A stretch of DNA of 53,041 bases from Flavobacteriaceae bacterium (GCA_029268555.1 JAQWNN010000028.1:1-53041), one strand, 5' to 3'. Positions 16,642 to 27,637 are shown, numbered from the stretch's first letter. Notes: generated by a model not told the origin, from the letters alone. Translations and numbers: made by a program.

Positions 16642-19050
16642 TTGAAAATATCTTACAACTGGTTACAACAGTTTATAAAATTAGATCTTCCTAAAGAGGA
16701 AATTAGCATGATGCTCACAGATTTAGGCCTGGAAGTTGAGAACATGCAAAATTTTGAAAGCATTAAAGGAGCTCTTGAAGGCGTAGTTGTTGGAGAAATA
16801 TTAAGTTGCATACCTCATCCCAATGCTGATCGTCTTAAAAAAACAGAAGTAGCTTTAGGTGGTGATGTTGTGGTTCCAATTGTTTGTGGAGCACCCAATG
16901 TTGCAAAAGGACAGAAAGTATTGGTGGCGACTTTGGGAACTGTACTCAATTTTCAAGACGGTAAAGAACTCAAAATAGCCAAGAGTAAAATTCGAGGAGA
17001 AGTCAGTATGGGTATGATCTGTGCTGAAGACGAATTAGGATTAGGAGAAGATCACGATGGAATACTTGTTCTAGATAATTCAGAATGTATAGGAACACCT
17101 GCTGCAGCTATATTTAAAGTTGAAAAAGACACTGTATATGAAATTGGTTTAACACCAAATCGTGCGGATGCTATGAGTCATTTTGGTGTAGCAAGAGATC
17201 TAAAAGCCTTATGCATGCACCGTCAGATTCCCTTTGAATGGTCTTTTCCCGAAACCTCTTCTTTTCAAGTCGATAATAATCAAAAGGTAATACCTGTAAG
17301 TGTAGAATCCACCGAAAAATGCAGTCAATACTATGGATTGACAATTTCTAATATCGAAATAGCTCCATCTCCCCTTTGGCTTCAAAATCGACTTAAGGCT
17401 ATTGGGATTAATCCGAAAAACAACATAGTTGATGTAACCAATTACGTCATGCATGAATTAGGTCAGCCATTACATGCTTTTGATGCAAATAAAATTCAAA
17501 ATCAAATTATCGTTAAAACTTTTTCTGAAGGAACTGCTTTTTCCACTTTAGACAATGTAGAAAGAAAATTACAAGCTGATGATTTAATAGTGGGTGATGA
17601 AAAAGAAGGACATTGTATTGCTGGTGTCTTTGGTGGAATAGATTCTGGAGTAAATGATAACACCAAATCTATTTTCCTTGAAAGTGCTTATTTTGATCCT
17701 ATCAGTATCCGCAAAACGGCTAAATATCATGGACTAAATACCGATGCTTCATTTCGATTTGAACGTGGAATTGATCCTGAAATTGGGATTACGGCTTTAA
17801 AACGTGCATCAATTCTAATCAAACAACTTACAGGAGGTACTATTTCTAGCGAAATTCAAGAATTTTCTAATCCACTAAACGAGGCTGTTCAAATTTTTCT
17901 CAGCTATGAAAAGTTAGAAAAAACTATAGGGCAGAAGATTGACGAAAAGGATTTAAACACCATTTTAAATGGATTAGAAATTAAAATAAATAATGTGTCT
18001 GAAACAGGTATTGGAATGACTATTCCTAGATATCGGGTAGATGTAACACGACCGGCTGATGTTATTGAAGAAATATTAAGAGTATATGGTTATAATCGAT
18101 TAGAAGAAAAACCCTTGACTTTTGAAGCCAATCCAGAATATCAGTGGAAAAGTGTTAATAAACTTGAAAATACTGCTGCTTTAAAACTTTCTAGCCTTGG
18201 ATTTTATGAGATCTTAAATAATTCTCTGGCGTCTCCAGATTATAAAGCTGATTTTTACGATAGTATCTACTTAGTTAATCCATTGGGTAAAGAATTATCC
18301 AAAATGAGACAGTCTTTAATTCATCAAGCATTAGAAGTTGTTTCCTTCAATTTAAACAGACAAAATAAACAGCTCAAATTATATGAATTTGGAAATGTTT
18401 ATGGTAAAAATAATGATGAATTTATTGAAGAGAAACGTCTGAGTATTACCCTCTCAGGATCAGTATTTAATGACCATTGGGAAAGAAAAGATCAGACGGA
18501 CCCCTTCTTTTACATGAAAGGAATGCTAACTGATTTTTTTCAAACCTTAGGCTTTCATGATTTACAATTTGAAGCAGTAAATAACTCTCATTTTGAAATG
18601 GCTTTTTCTTTAGTTAATCATAAAAAAACCTATGGAACCTTTGGTTTGATATCTTCAGAATTAAAAAAAGAATTTGGAATTGATCAAAATATTTATTTGG
18701 CAGAGCTAAACTGGCGTGAACTCACTCAAAATGCTTTTTCTATGCCTATTTTATTTGAAGAAGTTGCCAAATTCCCAACTATTAGTCGAGACTTTGCTTT
18801 AATGCTCGATCAAGATGTTGCGTTTAAAGAACTTCAGGAGATCGCCTTTAAAATAGAACGGAAAATTTTAAAATGTGTAACTCTTTTTGATGTTTATGAA
18901 GGAAAAAACATTCCTGAGGGGAAGAAATCATATGGGATAAACTTCACCTTTCAAGATAGAAATAAGACTTTAACAGATAAGCAGGTGGATAAAGTAATGG
19001 AAAAATTTTTGAAAAACTTCAAGAAAAACTTTCAAGTAGAACTCCGTTAA
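16642..19050 (+). CDS. pheT: Phenylalanine-tRNA ligase beta subunit
   Basis: 802 aa from TTG 16642 (reads MKISYNWLQQFIKLDLP, the standard PheT N-terminus). The track start at 16555 overlaps recG and carries an unlikely leader. Domains in order: PheT start; EMAP/tRNA-binding domain (GVVVGEILSCIPHPNADRLK, around 40-150); B3/B4 editing domain (YYGLTISNIEIAPSP); B5 domain (SYEKLEKTIGQ); a catalytic-like core; and the C-terminal FDX-ACB anticodon-binding domain (EVAKFPTISRDFALML). It forms the alpha2beta2 synthetase with PheS, which is not in the window. Normal length. Confidence 0.96.
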   Translation: MKISYNWLQQFIKLDLPKEEISMMLTDLGLEVENMQNFESIKGALEGVVVGEILSCIPHPNADRLKKTEVALGGDVVVPIVCGAPNVAKGQKVLVATLGTVLNFQDGKELKIAKSKIRGEVSMGMICAEDELGLGEDHDGILVLDNSECIGTPAAAIFKVEKDTVYEIGLTPNRADAMSHFGVARDLKALCMHRQIPFEWSFPETSSFQVDNNQKVIPVSVESTEKCSQYYGLTISNIEIAPSPLWLQNRLKAIGINPKNNIVDVTNYVMHELGQPLHAFDANKIQNQIIVKTFSEGTAFSTLDNVERKLQADDLIVGDEKEGHCIAGVFGGIDSGVNDNTKSIFLESAYFDPISIRKTAKYHGLNTDASFRFERGIDPEIGITALKRASILIKQLTGGTISSEIQEFSNPLNEAVQIFLSYEKLEKTIGQKIDEKDLNTILNGLEIKINNVSETGIGMTIPRYRVDVTRPADVIEEILRVYGYNRLEEKPLTFEANPEYQWKSVNKLENTAALKLSSLGFYEILNNSLASPDYKADFYDSIYLVNPLGKELSKMRQSLIHQALEVVSFNLNRQNKQLKLYEFGNVYGKNNDEFIEEKRLSITLSGSVFNDHWERKDQTDPFFYMKGMLTDFFQTLGFHDLQFEAVNNSHFEMAFSLVNHKKTYGTFGLISSELKKEFGIDQNIYLAELNWRELTQNAFSMPILFEEVAKFPTISRDFALMLDQDVAFKELQEIAFKIERKILKCVTLFDVYEGKNIPEGKKSYGINFTFQDRNKTLTDKQVDKVMEKFLKNFKKNFQVELR

Positions 19051-19093
19051 TTACTTATTATTAAAGAATTATTTATTTTGACATTTTTTGTTT

Positions 19094-19101
19094 TATTTTT
19101 G
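19094..19101 (+). promoter_or_regulatory. Promoter -7 element TATTTTTG upstream of the 230-aa protein gene
   Basis: TATTTTTG matches TAnnTTTG; the ATG at 19114 follows 12 bases later. A TTTTG at 19076-19080 is somewhat too close to be an ideal -33 element. Confidence 0.5.
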
Positions 19102-19113
19102 TAAAAATGAAAC

Positions 19114-19806
19114 ATGATGATGAAGCTGAATTTTTTAAATAAAACAAATATCGAAGAGGTATTATCAAGTGAACGCGAAAAATATTTTACGAACACTCAG
19201 TCCTCTGAATCCCTTTCAGATCTATTTGATAAATTAGACATCAAAACACAAAATGATTTTGATTTTGATGAACTAGAAAGTAAACACATTTACCATCTGG
19301 ATCAAATCCGTGTAGTTTGTATTCACTACCGTTTGCGCTTTTTAGATATTAAATACTTCAAAGGAAAACTCCCCGAAAGTGCTCATGAAGCAATCGATTC
19401 CATTGAAAAAACACACAATACAGTGCTATCAGATTTTAAAATTATGGCTCCATCGGTACTTTTTAGATTAGAAAAAAAAGATGATCCCCTCCTTTTTGTA
19501 CCCTTAGGTAATAGTTACTTTTATTTAGTTCATAAATGGGGCAATGATTTACATCCCTTTCGAAAGATCATGATGTGGTCATTTAAAAGTATTCGGAATC
19601 TTCTTTTATCTTTGCTGGGGTTAAGTTGGATTGCAACTGAGCTAACCCCAATGGGATTATTTACTAAAAATCCTGATTCAGCATCATATTGGATGCTTTA
19701 CTTCTTCATGTTTAAAGCCATTGCTTCAATTGTTTTATTTTATGGTTTCGCAATGGGCAAAAACTTTAATCCTGCAATTTGGAATAGTAAATACAATAAA
19801 TCTTAA
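19114..19806 (+). CDS. Conserved hypothetical protein with C-terminal membrane segments
   Basis: 230 aa, family not recognised by name. The N-terminal 150 residues are soluble and charged, with a segment YHLDQIRVVCIHYRLRFLD that looks structural. The C-terminal part has two hydrophobic stretches, IRNLLLSLLGLSWIATEL (around 163-180) and YWMLYFFMFKAIASIVLFYGF (around 194-215), so it is probably an inner-membrane protein with a large cytoplasmic N-terminus. Three ATG codons in a row start the gene. It forms a unit with the DUF2007-like gene 8 bases downstream. No catalytic motif is visible. Confidence 0.8.
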   Translation: MMMKLNFLNKTNIEEVLSSEREKYFTNTQSSESLSDLFDKLDIKTQNDFDFDELESKHIYHLDQIRVVCIHYRLRFLDIKYFKGKLPESAHEAIDSIEKTHNTVLSDFKIMAPSVLFRLEKKDDPLLFVPLGNSYFYLVHKWGNDLHPFRKIMMWSFKSIRNLLLSLLGLSWIATELTPMGLFTKNPDSASYWMLYFFMFKAIASIVLFYGFAMGKNFNPAIWNSKYNKS

Positions 19807-19814
19807 ATGAAATT

Positions 19815-20036
19815 ATGTCACGTAAAGATTTTTATCATTTATTTACTGGCTCTTCAATTGAAGTACTTAGGATTAAAGATCTCCTTATCCAAGAAAATAT
19901 TATTCCTGTAATTAAGGATGAGGAAGAATCTGCAAGACTTGCCGGTTTTGGATTAACCAATCTATTTACCCAGGACGTTTACGTTCATATTGATGAGATT
20001 GAAAAAGCAAAAAAAGTACTCACTCCTCTTTCTTAA
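19815..20036 (+). CDS. DUF2007-like putative signal-transducing small protein
   Basis: 73 aa: FYHLFTGSSIEVLRIKDLLIQENIIPVIKD then an alpha/beta half ending VYVHIDEIEKAKKVL. This pattern (aspect of a GlnB-like small fold with FTG-motif and a C-terminal helix after YVH) fits the DUF2007 family, annotated elsewhere as putative signal transducing proteins, without a known partner. It is transcribed with the preceding membrane protein gene. Function unknown. Confidence 0.8.
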   Translation: MSRKDFYHLFTGSSIEVLRIKDLLIQENIIPVIKDEEESARLAGFGLTNLFTQDVYVHIDEIEKAKKVLTPLS

Positions 20037-20133
20037 GCTTTCTTTATTTTATACTTTGCATAAAATCAAATTTAATGACTTACTTTTCTTGTCAAGGTGA
20101 GATAAATTCATTAATCCTTTAAAATATAAAATA

Positions 20134-21795
20134 ATGAATACAAGTTTTGAGGTACTTGACTACACCATTTTTTTCTTATACGCTTTAGTCATATTAGGTG
20201 TTGGTCTATGGGTTTCACGAAATAAAAAAGGTGAAACTAAAAGTACAGAAGACTATTTTTTAGCTAGTAAATCACTCCCATGGTGGGCAATTGGTGCTTC
20301 TCTTATTGCTGCAAATATTTCAGCTGAACAGTTTATTGGTATGTCGGGATCTGGTTTCGCAGGCGGACTTGCAATTGCCACCTATGAATGGATGGCTGCT
20401 TTAACATTAATAGTAGTTGGTAAATTTTTTCTACCCATTTTCATTAAAAAGAAAATTTACACAATCCCAGAGTTTGTTGAACAACGTTATTCAAGTCAAC
20501 TCAAGACTATCTTAGCAGTTTTTTGGATAGGTTTATACGTATTTGTTAATCTTGCATCTGTTCTATATTTAGGGGGTTTGGCGCTACAGACTATTTTAGG
20601 AATTGATATGTTAACAGCAGTTATTGGGCTTGCAGCCTTCGCAGCTGCATATTCTCTTTATGGAGGACTTTCTGCAGTTGCATGGACAGATATCATTCAA
20701 GTTGTAGTATTGGTTTTAGGAGGATTGGTAACTACATATCTAGCTTTAGATACAGTATCAGGTGGAAAAGGGTTTTTAGAGGGATTATCTACAATTTATA
20801 ATGCTGTGCCCGAACGATTTGATATGATACTTGAAAAGAGCAATCCTGAATACATGAATTTGCCAGGAATTGGAGTACTTATAGGTGGAATGTGGATTGC
20901 AAATCTTTATTATTGGGGTTTTAATCAATACATAATTCAACGAACTCTTGCTGCCAAGTCTTTAGAGGAATCACAAAAGGGTATTCTTTTCGCAGCCGGT
21001 TTAAAAATGATAATTCCACTTATTGTTGTAATTCCTGGAATTGCTGCTTATGTAATTGTAAACGACCCTGTTCTTTTAGGTTCTTTGGGAGAATCAGGAT
21101 TATCCAATATTCCTTCATCTGGTGAAGCCGATAAAGCTTATCCTTGGCTTATGCAGTTTTTACCTACAGGATTGAAAGGAGTTGCGGTAGCTGCATTGGC
21201 TGCTGCAATTGTATCCTCATTGGCTTCTATGCTAAATTCAACAGCTACTATTTTTACAATGGATATTTACAAACAGTTAATCAATAAAAATGCAAGTGAA
21301 ACTAAAACAGTTAATATTGGACGTCTCTCTGCTTTTATTGCTTTAATTATTGGAACCATTATGGCTCCTCTTCTAGGAGGAATTGATCAAGCTTTCCAAT
21401 TTATTCAAGAATATACTGGAATAGTTAGCCCTGGTATTCTTTCAGTATTTATACTAGGTCTTTTTTGGAAGAAAACATCAAATAAGGGAGCTATCTATGG
21501 TGCACTTATATCAATTCCTATAGCAATGTTTTTCAAAGTAGGGCCCAAAGAATGGATTGCTAATTCTATATTTGAGGGATTTTTCCCTACCCTACCCTTT
21601 TTGGATCAAATGGGATTAACAGCAATTTTATCTATGGTAGTTATTGTCTTAGTGAGTATAAAAGAAAATAAAGAAAAAGATGATATAAAATGTATTCCTT
21701 TGGAGAAAGGGATTTTTGATACTGCTGCGATCTACAATATCGGTTCTTTTTCTTTAATGATTCTATTGGCTGGATTATATGCCTTTTTCTGGTAA
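20134..21795 (+). CDS. Sodium:solute symporter (SSS family, SGLT-like)
   Basis: 553 aa, highly hydrophobic with about 14 membrane segments. The SSS signature region is visible: STEDYFLASKSLPWWAIGASLIAANISAEQFIGMSG (TM1 broken helix), then GGLSAVAWTDIIQ (around 170) and GVAVAALAAAIVSSLASMLNSTATIFTMDIYK (around 345), which contains the sodium-site helix with SSLASMLNS. The resemblance to vSGLT-type sugar transporters suggests Na+-driven uptake of a sugar or sugar-like solute; specificity is not shown. It stands alone, convergent with the ABC-F gene 5 bases away. Confidence 0.92.
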   Translation: MNTSFEVLDYTIFFLYALVILGVGLWVSRNKKGETKSTEDYFLASKSLPWWAIGASLIAANISAEQFIGMSGSGFAGGLAIATYEWMAALTLIVVGKFFLPIFIKKKIYTIPEFVEQRYSSQLKTILAVFWIGLYVFVNLASVLYLGGLALQTILGIDMLTAVIGLAAFAAAYSLYGGLSAVAWTDIIQVVVLVLGGLVTTYLALDTVSGGKGFLEGLSTIYNAVPERFDMILEKSNPEYMNLPGIGVLIGGMWIANLYYWGFNQYIIQRTLAAKSLEESQKGILFAAGLKMIIPLIVVIPGIAAYVIVNDPVLLGSLGESGLSNIPSSGEADKAYPWLMQFLPTGLKGVAVAALAAAIVSSLASMLNSTATIFTMDIYKQLINKNASETKTVNIGRLSAFIALIIGTIMAPLLGGIDQAFQFIQEYTGIVSPGILSVFILGLFWKKTSNKGAIYGALISIPIAMFFKVGPKEWIANSIFEGFFPTLPFLDQMGLTAILSMVVIVLVSIKENKEKDDIKCIPLEKGIFDTAAIYNIGSFSLMILLAGLYAFFW

Positions 21796-21800
21796 ATATT

Positions 21801-23477
<1,677 letters not shown>

Positions 23478-23545
23478 AACAAAACCTTGGGACTGAATTA
23501 ACGTCAAGCTATATTTTTATCTGTTAAATATTGTATTTTAGGCAC

Positions 23546-24928
23546 ATGAAAAAGAGATTTCTTTTAGGATTGATCATGTTGGGCCTAATTTCATCTTGCA
23601 ATAATGAAAAAGAGCCCTCTAAACGTATTTTTTTTGGTGGTCAAATCATAAACCCTTCTTCTAGAACTGTAACTCTATACCAGGGGAATAATCCGGTTGA
23701 AATTTTTAAATTGGATAGAAAATTACGTTTTCAAAATACCTATGATTCACTCTATAATGGTATTTATAAATTAGAGCATCTTCCTGAATACCAATCTCTA
23801 TTATTAGAAAAAGGAGACAGTCTCTGGGTCAGAATCAATGCAGCTACTTTTAATGAATCCATCGTCTATTCTGGTTCTGGTGCATCAAAAAATAATTTTT
23901 TAATGGAATTGTTATTAAGACAAGAAAAAGAGAATGATTACTTATCTTCTAAATACTCTAGGAATCGGAAGAATTTTAGTCAATTATTAGATTCTATGCT
24001 TCTAGAAAAAAAGAATCTATGGATTGGCATGGATTCATTAAATAAACTATCTCCAATTGCACAGAAGGTAACTCAGGCTGCATATATTTATCCCTACGCA
24101 ACTATACGTGAACGTTATGCACTTCTTCGTGGTTCTCAATGGACTGCAGAAGAGGACAGTATTTACTTTGACTTCCGGAAATATCTAAACTATGGCGATA
24201 ACGATTTAGCATTTTTTGATCCCTATGTAAATTATGTGTTGAATTATATTAATCAGATGGCTTTAGAGCCAGGTTCTTCTTATTTTAAAATCAAGCAAAC
24301 TACTGATTTTAACATGAAGCGTCTTGAGGTTTTGGATGAAAATATCGAAGGCTCTTTATTAAGAAACAATCTAGCACGTGCTATTGCTTTTGAAGAGATC
24401 TTAAACTTCGAAAATCATGGTCAACACGAAAGTTTTTTAAAGTTTTATTCTACAATTAATAATTCACCACTTTACCTTTCTGAAGTTCTGGATTTACATA
24501 GTGATATCAGTAGCTTGGAACCCAAAAATTTGTTGCCAAAAATTTTATTACAGAATTCGAAACGTGATACTATTAGTAGTGCTTCGCTTGCAAAAGATAA
24601 AACTACTGTAATTTACTTCTGGTCACAAACCCAAATGAATCATTATCGAAATTCTTTAGAACGAGTCAATAGATTTCAAAAAAACTATCCAAGTATTCGT
24701 TTTGTGGGTATTTGTATTCAGCCATTTAATTCAATGGTTGATGAAATACAAAATATAATGGAGGTGGATAAGAAAAATCAATTTGCTCTTGTTGATTTCG
24801 AGACTGCTAGGAAGGCATGGGTTTTAACCTTGCTTAATAAATCGATCATTATTGATTCAAAAGGAAAAATTTTAGAGGGCTTTGGTAACTTTTCAGATAC
24901 AAATTTTGAATCTTCATTTAAAAAGTGA
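23546..24928 (+). CDS. Thioredoxin-fold lipoprotein (TlpA-like) lacking the CXXC motif
   Basis: About 460 aa from ATG 23546 (MKKRFLLGLIMLGLISSC); the track begins at a TTG five codons earlier. A lipoprotein signal peptide ends with the lipobox LISSC, so it is lipid-anchored in the periplasm or outer membrane. The long middle part is helical and not recognised. The C-terminal region (from about 340) looks like a thioredoxin fold: TTVIYFWSQTQMNHYRNSLERV, SIRFVGICIQPF, and SIIIDSKGKILEGF. At the place of the usual WCxxC it reads WSQTQ, so it cannot be a thiol redox enzyme. Similar TlpA-like lipoproteins without CXXC occur in Bacteroidota; role unknown. Confidence 0.8.
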   Translation: MKKRFLLGLIMLGLISSCNNEKEPSKRIFFGGQIINPSSRTVTLYQGNNPVEIFKLDRKLRFQNTYDSLYNGIYKLEHLPEYQSLLLEKGDSLWVRINAATFNESIVYSGSGASKNNFLMELLLRQEKENDYLSSKYSRNRKNFSQLLDSMLLEKKNLWIGMDSLNKLSPIAQKVTQAAYIYPYATIRERYALLRGSQWTAEEDSIYFDFRKYLNYGDNDLAFFDPYVNYVLNYINQMALEPGSSYFKIKQTTDFNMKRLEVLDENIEGSLLRNNLARAIAFEEILNFENHGQHESFLKFYSTINNSPLYLSEVLDLHSDISSLEPKNLLPKILLQNSKRDTISSASLAKDKTTVIYFWSQTQMNHYRNSLERVNRFQKNYPSIRFVGICIQPFNSMVDEIQNIMEVDKKNQFALVDFETARKAWVLTLLNKSIIIDSKGKILEGFGNFSDTNFESSFKK

Positions 24929-24937
24929 ACCAAAGGC

Positions 24938-25591
24938 TTAATTTCCTTTGTTATGATCTGCCAAAAACTTAGCTAAACCAATATCAGTTAAAGGATGTTT
25001 TAACAATCCTTTGATTGCAGATAAGGGTCCAGTCATCACATCAGCACCAATTTTAGCACAGTTTACAATATGCATGGTATGACGAACTGAAGCAGCTAAA
25101 ATTTCAGTTTCAAAGGCGAAGTTATCATAAACCAAACGAATCTCTTCAATTAATTCCAAGCCATCTGTTGAAATATCATCTAAACGTCCAATAAAAGGAG
25201 ACATATAGGTAGCGCCTGCTTTGGCAGCTAGAAGTGCTTGTCCCACAGAAAAGATTAAAGTACAATTGGTTTTAATTCCAGCATCAGAAAAATATTTTAG
25301 CGCCCTTATACCCTCTTCGGTCATAGGGATTTTTACAACAATCTGAGGATGTAAAGAAGCCAATGCTTCTCCTTCACGAATCATTCCCTCAAAGTCAATC
25401 GCAATTACCTCAGCTGAAACATCACCTTCAACAATTTTACAAATATCCACATAGTGCTTTAAGATATTATTGGCACCTGTAATTCCTTCTTTTGCCATCA
25501 AAGAGGGATTGGTAGTAACTCCATCCAACACGCCTAATGATTGAGCTTCACGAATTTGATCTAGATTAGCAGTGTCTATAAAAAATTTCAT
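24938..25591 (-). CDS. fsa: Transaldolase-like fructose-6-phosphate aldolase
   Basis: 217 aa, the length of the small transaldolase (FSA/TalC) family. It begins [20 protein letters not shown], followed by [13 protein letters not shown], and the Schiff-base Lys is in [12 protein letters not shown] (around 86). Later comes [30 protein letters not shown]. The family performs transaldolase or fructose-6-phosphate aldolase reactions in the pentose phosphate pathway; in Bacteroidota it usually serves as the transaldolase. It lies 11 bases downstream of the SDR gene on the same strand. Confidence 0.93.
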   Translation of the reverse strand: MKFFIDTANLDQIREAQSLGVLDGVTTNPSLMAKEGITGANNILKHYVDICKIVEGDVSAEVIAIDFEGMIREGEALASLHPQIVVKIPMTEEGIRALKYFSDAGIKTNCTLIFSVGQALLAAKAGATYMSPFIGRLDDISTDGLELIEEIRLVYDNFAFETEILAASVRHTMHIVNCAKIGADVMTGPLSAIKGLLKHPLTDIGLAKFLADHNKGN

Positions 25592-25602
25592 AATAAGAAT
25601 TG

Positions 25603-26409
25603 TTATAATTTATAATGTTTCATTAAAAGCTTTTCAAAGATACGACTTGGAAGGAAGCTTTTTAAAATACCTGAGATTTTTTGCAAGGGAGCACCAATTT
25701 TATAGCGTACTTTGAGTTTTTGGATATCTATTAACGACTCTATTTTTTTCGCAATTTTCTTAGGATTAATACCATTATTTACATGCTCATTCATTTCATC
25801 TAAGCTAAATTGATAGGATTTAGAATAAGGAGAACCTTCATTTAAAGGGGTATAATGACGTCTATCGGCAATATTAGAAACAAAGTCACCTGGAGCAACA
25901 TTACAAATTCTGATTCCAAAAGCGTAGGTTTCCATGCGTAAAGCTTCTGACATTCTTTCTAATGCTCCTTTAGCTGCAGAATAAGGACCTCGAAAAGGTA
26001 AACCCATATCGGCGGCAATGGAAGTGATATTAATAATTAATCCATCACCTTGTTCTCTCATTTGTGGGAGAATTGTCTTTATAATTTCTAAAGGTCCAAA
26101 ACAATTGACTTCAAAATGGTGCTTGACATCACTAAGTTCAATTTCTTCCATGGGACCGGTAATCCCAACACCAGCATTATTAATCAAAACGTTTAATCGC
26201 CCATATTGACTTAAGACCAACTTGATACAATTTTGAATACTCTTTGAATCTGTGTTTTCTAGAGGTAGAAAAGTAAAAGGATATTTATTATTATAATTTT
26301 TTGGATTACGACTCGTTCCAAAAACGATATGGCCTTTTTCGTGTAGGTAAAGAGCAGTTGTCAAGCCTAGGCCAGAGGAAGCTCCAGTAATTAAAACGAC
26401 TTTAGACAT
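25603..26409 (-). CDS. Short-chain dehydrogenase/reductase
   Basis: 268 aa. It shows the Rossmann motif [17 protein letters not shown] (TGxxxGxG), the NNAGVG motif (around 86), the catalytic Ser region [12 protein letters not shown], and YSAAKGALE with the catalytic Tyr-x-x-x-Lys (around 145). It is a classical SDR with NAD(P) cofactor; the substrate is not evident. The gene starts 20 bases downstream of the SRP RNA, so part of its transcription may be readthrough from the RNA promoter. It probably forms an operon with the aldolase gene. Confidence 0.92.
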   Translation of the reverse strand: MSKVVLITGASSGLGLTTALYLHEKGHIVFGTSRNPKNYNNKYPFTFLPLENTDSKSIQNCIKLVLSQYGRLNVLINNAGVGITGPMEEIELSDVKHHFEVNCFGPLEIIKTILPQMREQGDGLIINITSIAADMGLPFRGPYSAAKGALERMSEALRMETYAFGIRICNVAPGDFVSNIADRRHYTPLNEGSPYSKSYQFSLDEMNEHVNNGINPKKIAKKIESLIDIQKLKVRYKIGAPLQKISGILKSFLPSRIFEKLLMKHYKL

Positions 26410-26411
26410 TT

Positions 26412-26428
26412 ATAAAAAGTTAAAAAAT
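26412..26428 (-). terminator. T-rich tract after the SRP RNA hairpin
   Basis: On the minus strand the closing stem of the SRP RNA (ending GCTTGCCC) is followed by ATTTTTTAACTTTTTAT, consistent with an intrinsic terminator between ffs and the SDR gene. Its strength cannot be judged from sequence. Confidence 0.45.
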
Positions 26429-26526
26429 GGGCAAGCAACCTACATCACACCGCTACGACTGCCTACCCTTGCTGCGTTCCCACCCTGGGGGATTAAGCAG
26501 GAGCTGGTTGTATAGAACTTGCCCGC
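26429..26526 (-). ncRNA. ffs: Signal recognition particle RNA, small bacterial type (4.5S)
   Basis: The minus strand starts GGGCAAGTTC and ends GGTTGCTTGCCC, so its ends pair (GGGCAAG with CTTGCCC). The apical part reads CCCAGGGTGGGAACGCAGC then AAGGGTAGGC, the highly conserved Ffh-binding domain with the GGAA-type tetraloop and asymmetric AGCA loop. Length is about 96-98 bases, typical of the short SRP RNA. With Ffh it targets inner-membrane proteins to FtsY/Sec. A TATATTTG element lies 2 bases upstream of the likely 5' end. Confidence 0.93.
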
Positions 26527-26528
26527 CT

Positions 26529-26536
26529 CAAATATA
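26529..26536 (-). promoter_or_regulatory. Promoter -7 element TATATTTG for SRP RNA
   Basis: Minus-strand TATATTTG, followed by AGGCGGGCAAG at the RNA 5' end. An ATTG about 20 bases further upstream could be the -33 element. Placement right at the mature 5' end supports both calls. Confidence 0.65.
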
Positions 26537-26573
26537 AGCCCTTCAAATGAGTTCGACAATCATTTTAAATGCT

Positions 26574-26581
26574 TAATTTTG
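26574..26581 (+). promoter_or_regulatory. Promoter -7 element TAATTTTG for the glutaminyl cyclase gene
   Basis: A TAnnTTTG match 30 bases before ATG 26612, divergent to the SRP RNA promoter. Confidence 0.4.
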
Positions 26582-26611
26582 AAATAACTTATTGAATTAA
26601 TTCTAGCGCCG

Positions 26612-27637
26612 ATGTTCATTAAAAGCAATATATATTTTTCTTTTATTCTTTTTTTAATGAAATGTGGTGGTCCAAGTACTCCAAGTTTTAAAATTTTAAC
26701 AGGTATCGAAAATGATAAAGCTATCTGGGGTGATACCCTTCATCTTAAGCTCAATAAAACAATTGACGCAACGAAGGTTGATTATTTCCTTAATAATAAG
26801 CCCATATCATCAAATCACATCTTTACAAATGAACCGCTCGGTACTTACCCCCTAAAAGCAGTTGTTATGCAAGGGAAAACTATATTTGAGAAAACAACAA
26901 CCCTTACCCTACTCGCGCCTAATCCCCCTAAACTTTTTAGCTATGAACTTGTAGCAAGCTATCCCCATGATATTACAGCCTATACACAAGGCCTGGAGTT
27001 TGATGGTGATGTCCTTTATGAAAGTACAGGACTCAACGGTAAGTCAAGTTTAAGGAAAGTCAATTATAGAACTGGAGCTATAACTGAAAATAAGGCCCTA
27101 GATACCAACTTTTTTGGTGAGGGTTTAACCGTGATTAATGATAAAGTGATCCAATTAACGTGGAAGTCAATGAAAGGTTTGGTGTATGATAAAGAAACAT
27201 TGAAGATGCAGAAATCTTTTCCTTTTTCTGCGAGTAAAGAAGGATGGGGATTGTGTAATAACGGAACTTCACTCTTCAAATCTGACGGTACCAATCGTAT
27301 TTGGGAACTTGATGCCAAAACATACAAAGAAAAGGGAAGCATTCAAGTGATGACTCATAAGACGTCTTTAAAAAACCTTAACGAATTAGAGTGGGTAGAG
27401 GGTAAAATTTACGCCAATACGTATCAATTCAAAAAAGATGTAGTAGTCATTATTGATCCACTGAGTGGAATAGTTGAAGGGGTTGTTGATTTTTCAGGAC
27501 TAAAAGAAAAAGTAAAACAGCATTCACAGCTGAATGTCTTTAATGGTATAGCATACCACCCAACTCGAAAAACATTCTTTGTTACAGGAAAAAACTGGGA
27601 TACCCTTTTTGAACTAAAGATTCTTCCTAAAAAATGA
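26612..27637 (+). CDS. Glutaminyl-peptide cyclotransferase (plant/bacterial beta-propeller type), exported
   Basis: 341 aa. A hydrophobic N-terminus (NIYFSFILFLMKCGG) may be a lipoprotein signal with Cys 18, although LMKC is a poor lipobox. A small Ig-like part follows, then the five-bladed propeller of glutamine cyclotransferases: SYPHDITAYTQGLEFDGDVLYESTG (around 115-140), GEGLTVINDKVIQLTWK, GWGLCNNGTSLFKSDGTNRI, LNELEWVEGKIYANTYQ and LNVFNGIAYHPTRKTFFVTGKNW. The enzyme turns N-terminal Gln of exported proteins into pyroglutamate. The thioesterase gene overlaps its stop by 4 bases (ATGA), so the two are coupled. Confidence 0.92.
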   Translation: MFIKSNIYFSFILFLMKCGGPSTPSFKILTGIENDKAIWGDTLHLKLNKTIDATKVDYFLNNKPISSNHIFTNEPLGTYPLKAVVMQGKTIFEKTTTLTLLAPNPPKLFSYELVASYPHDITAYTQGLEFDGDVLYESTGLNGKSSLRKVNYRTGAITENKALDTNFFGEGLTVINDKVIQLTWKSMKGLVYDKETLKMQKSFPFSASKEGWGLCNNGTSLFKSDGTNRIWELDAKTYKEKGSIQVMTHKTSLKNLNELEWVEGKIYANTYQFKKDVVVIIDPLSGIVEGVVDFSGLKEKVKQHSQLNVFNGIAYHPTRKTFFVTGKNWDTLFELKILPKK

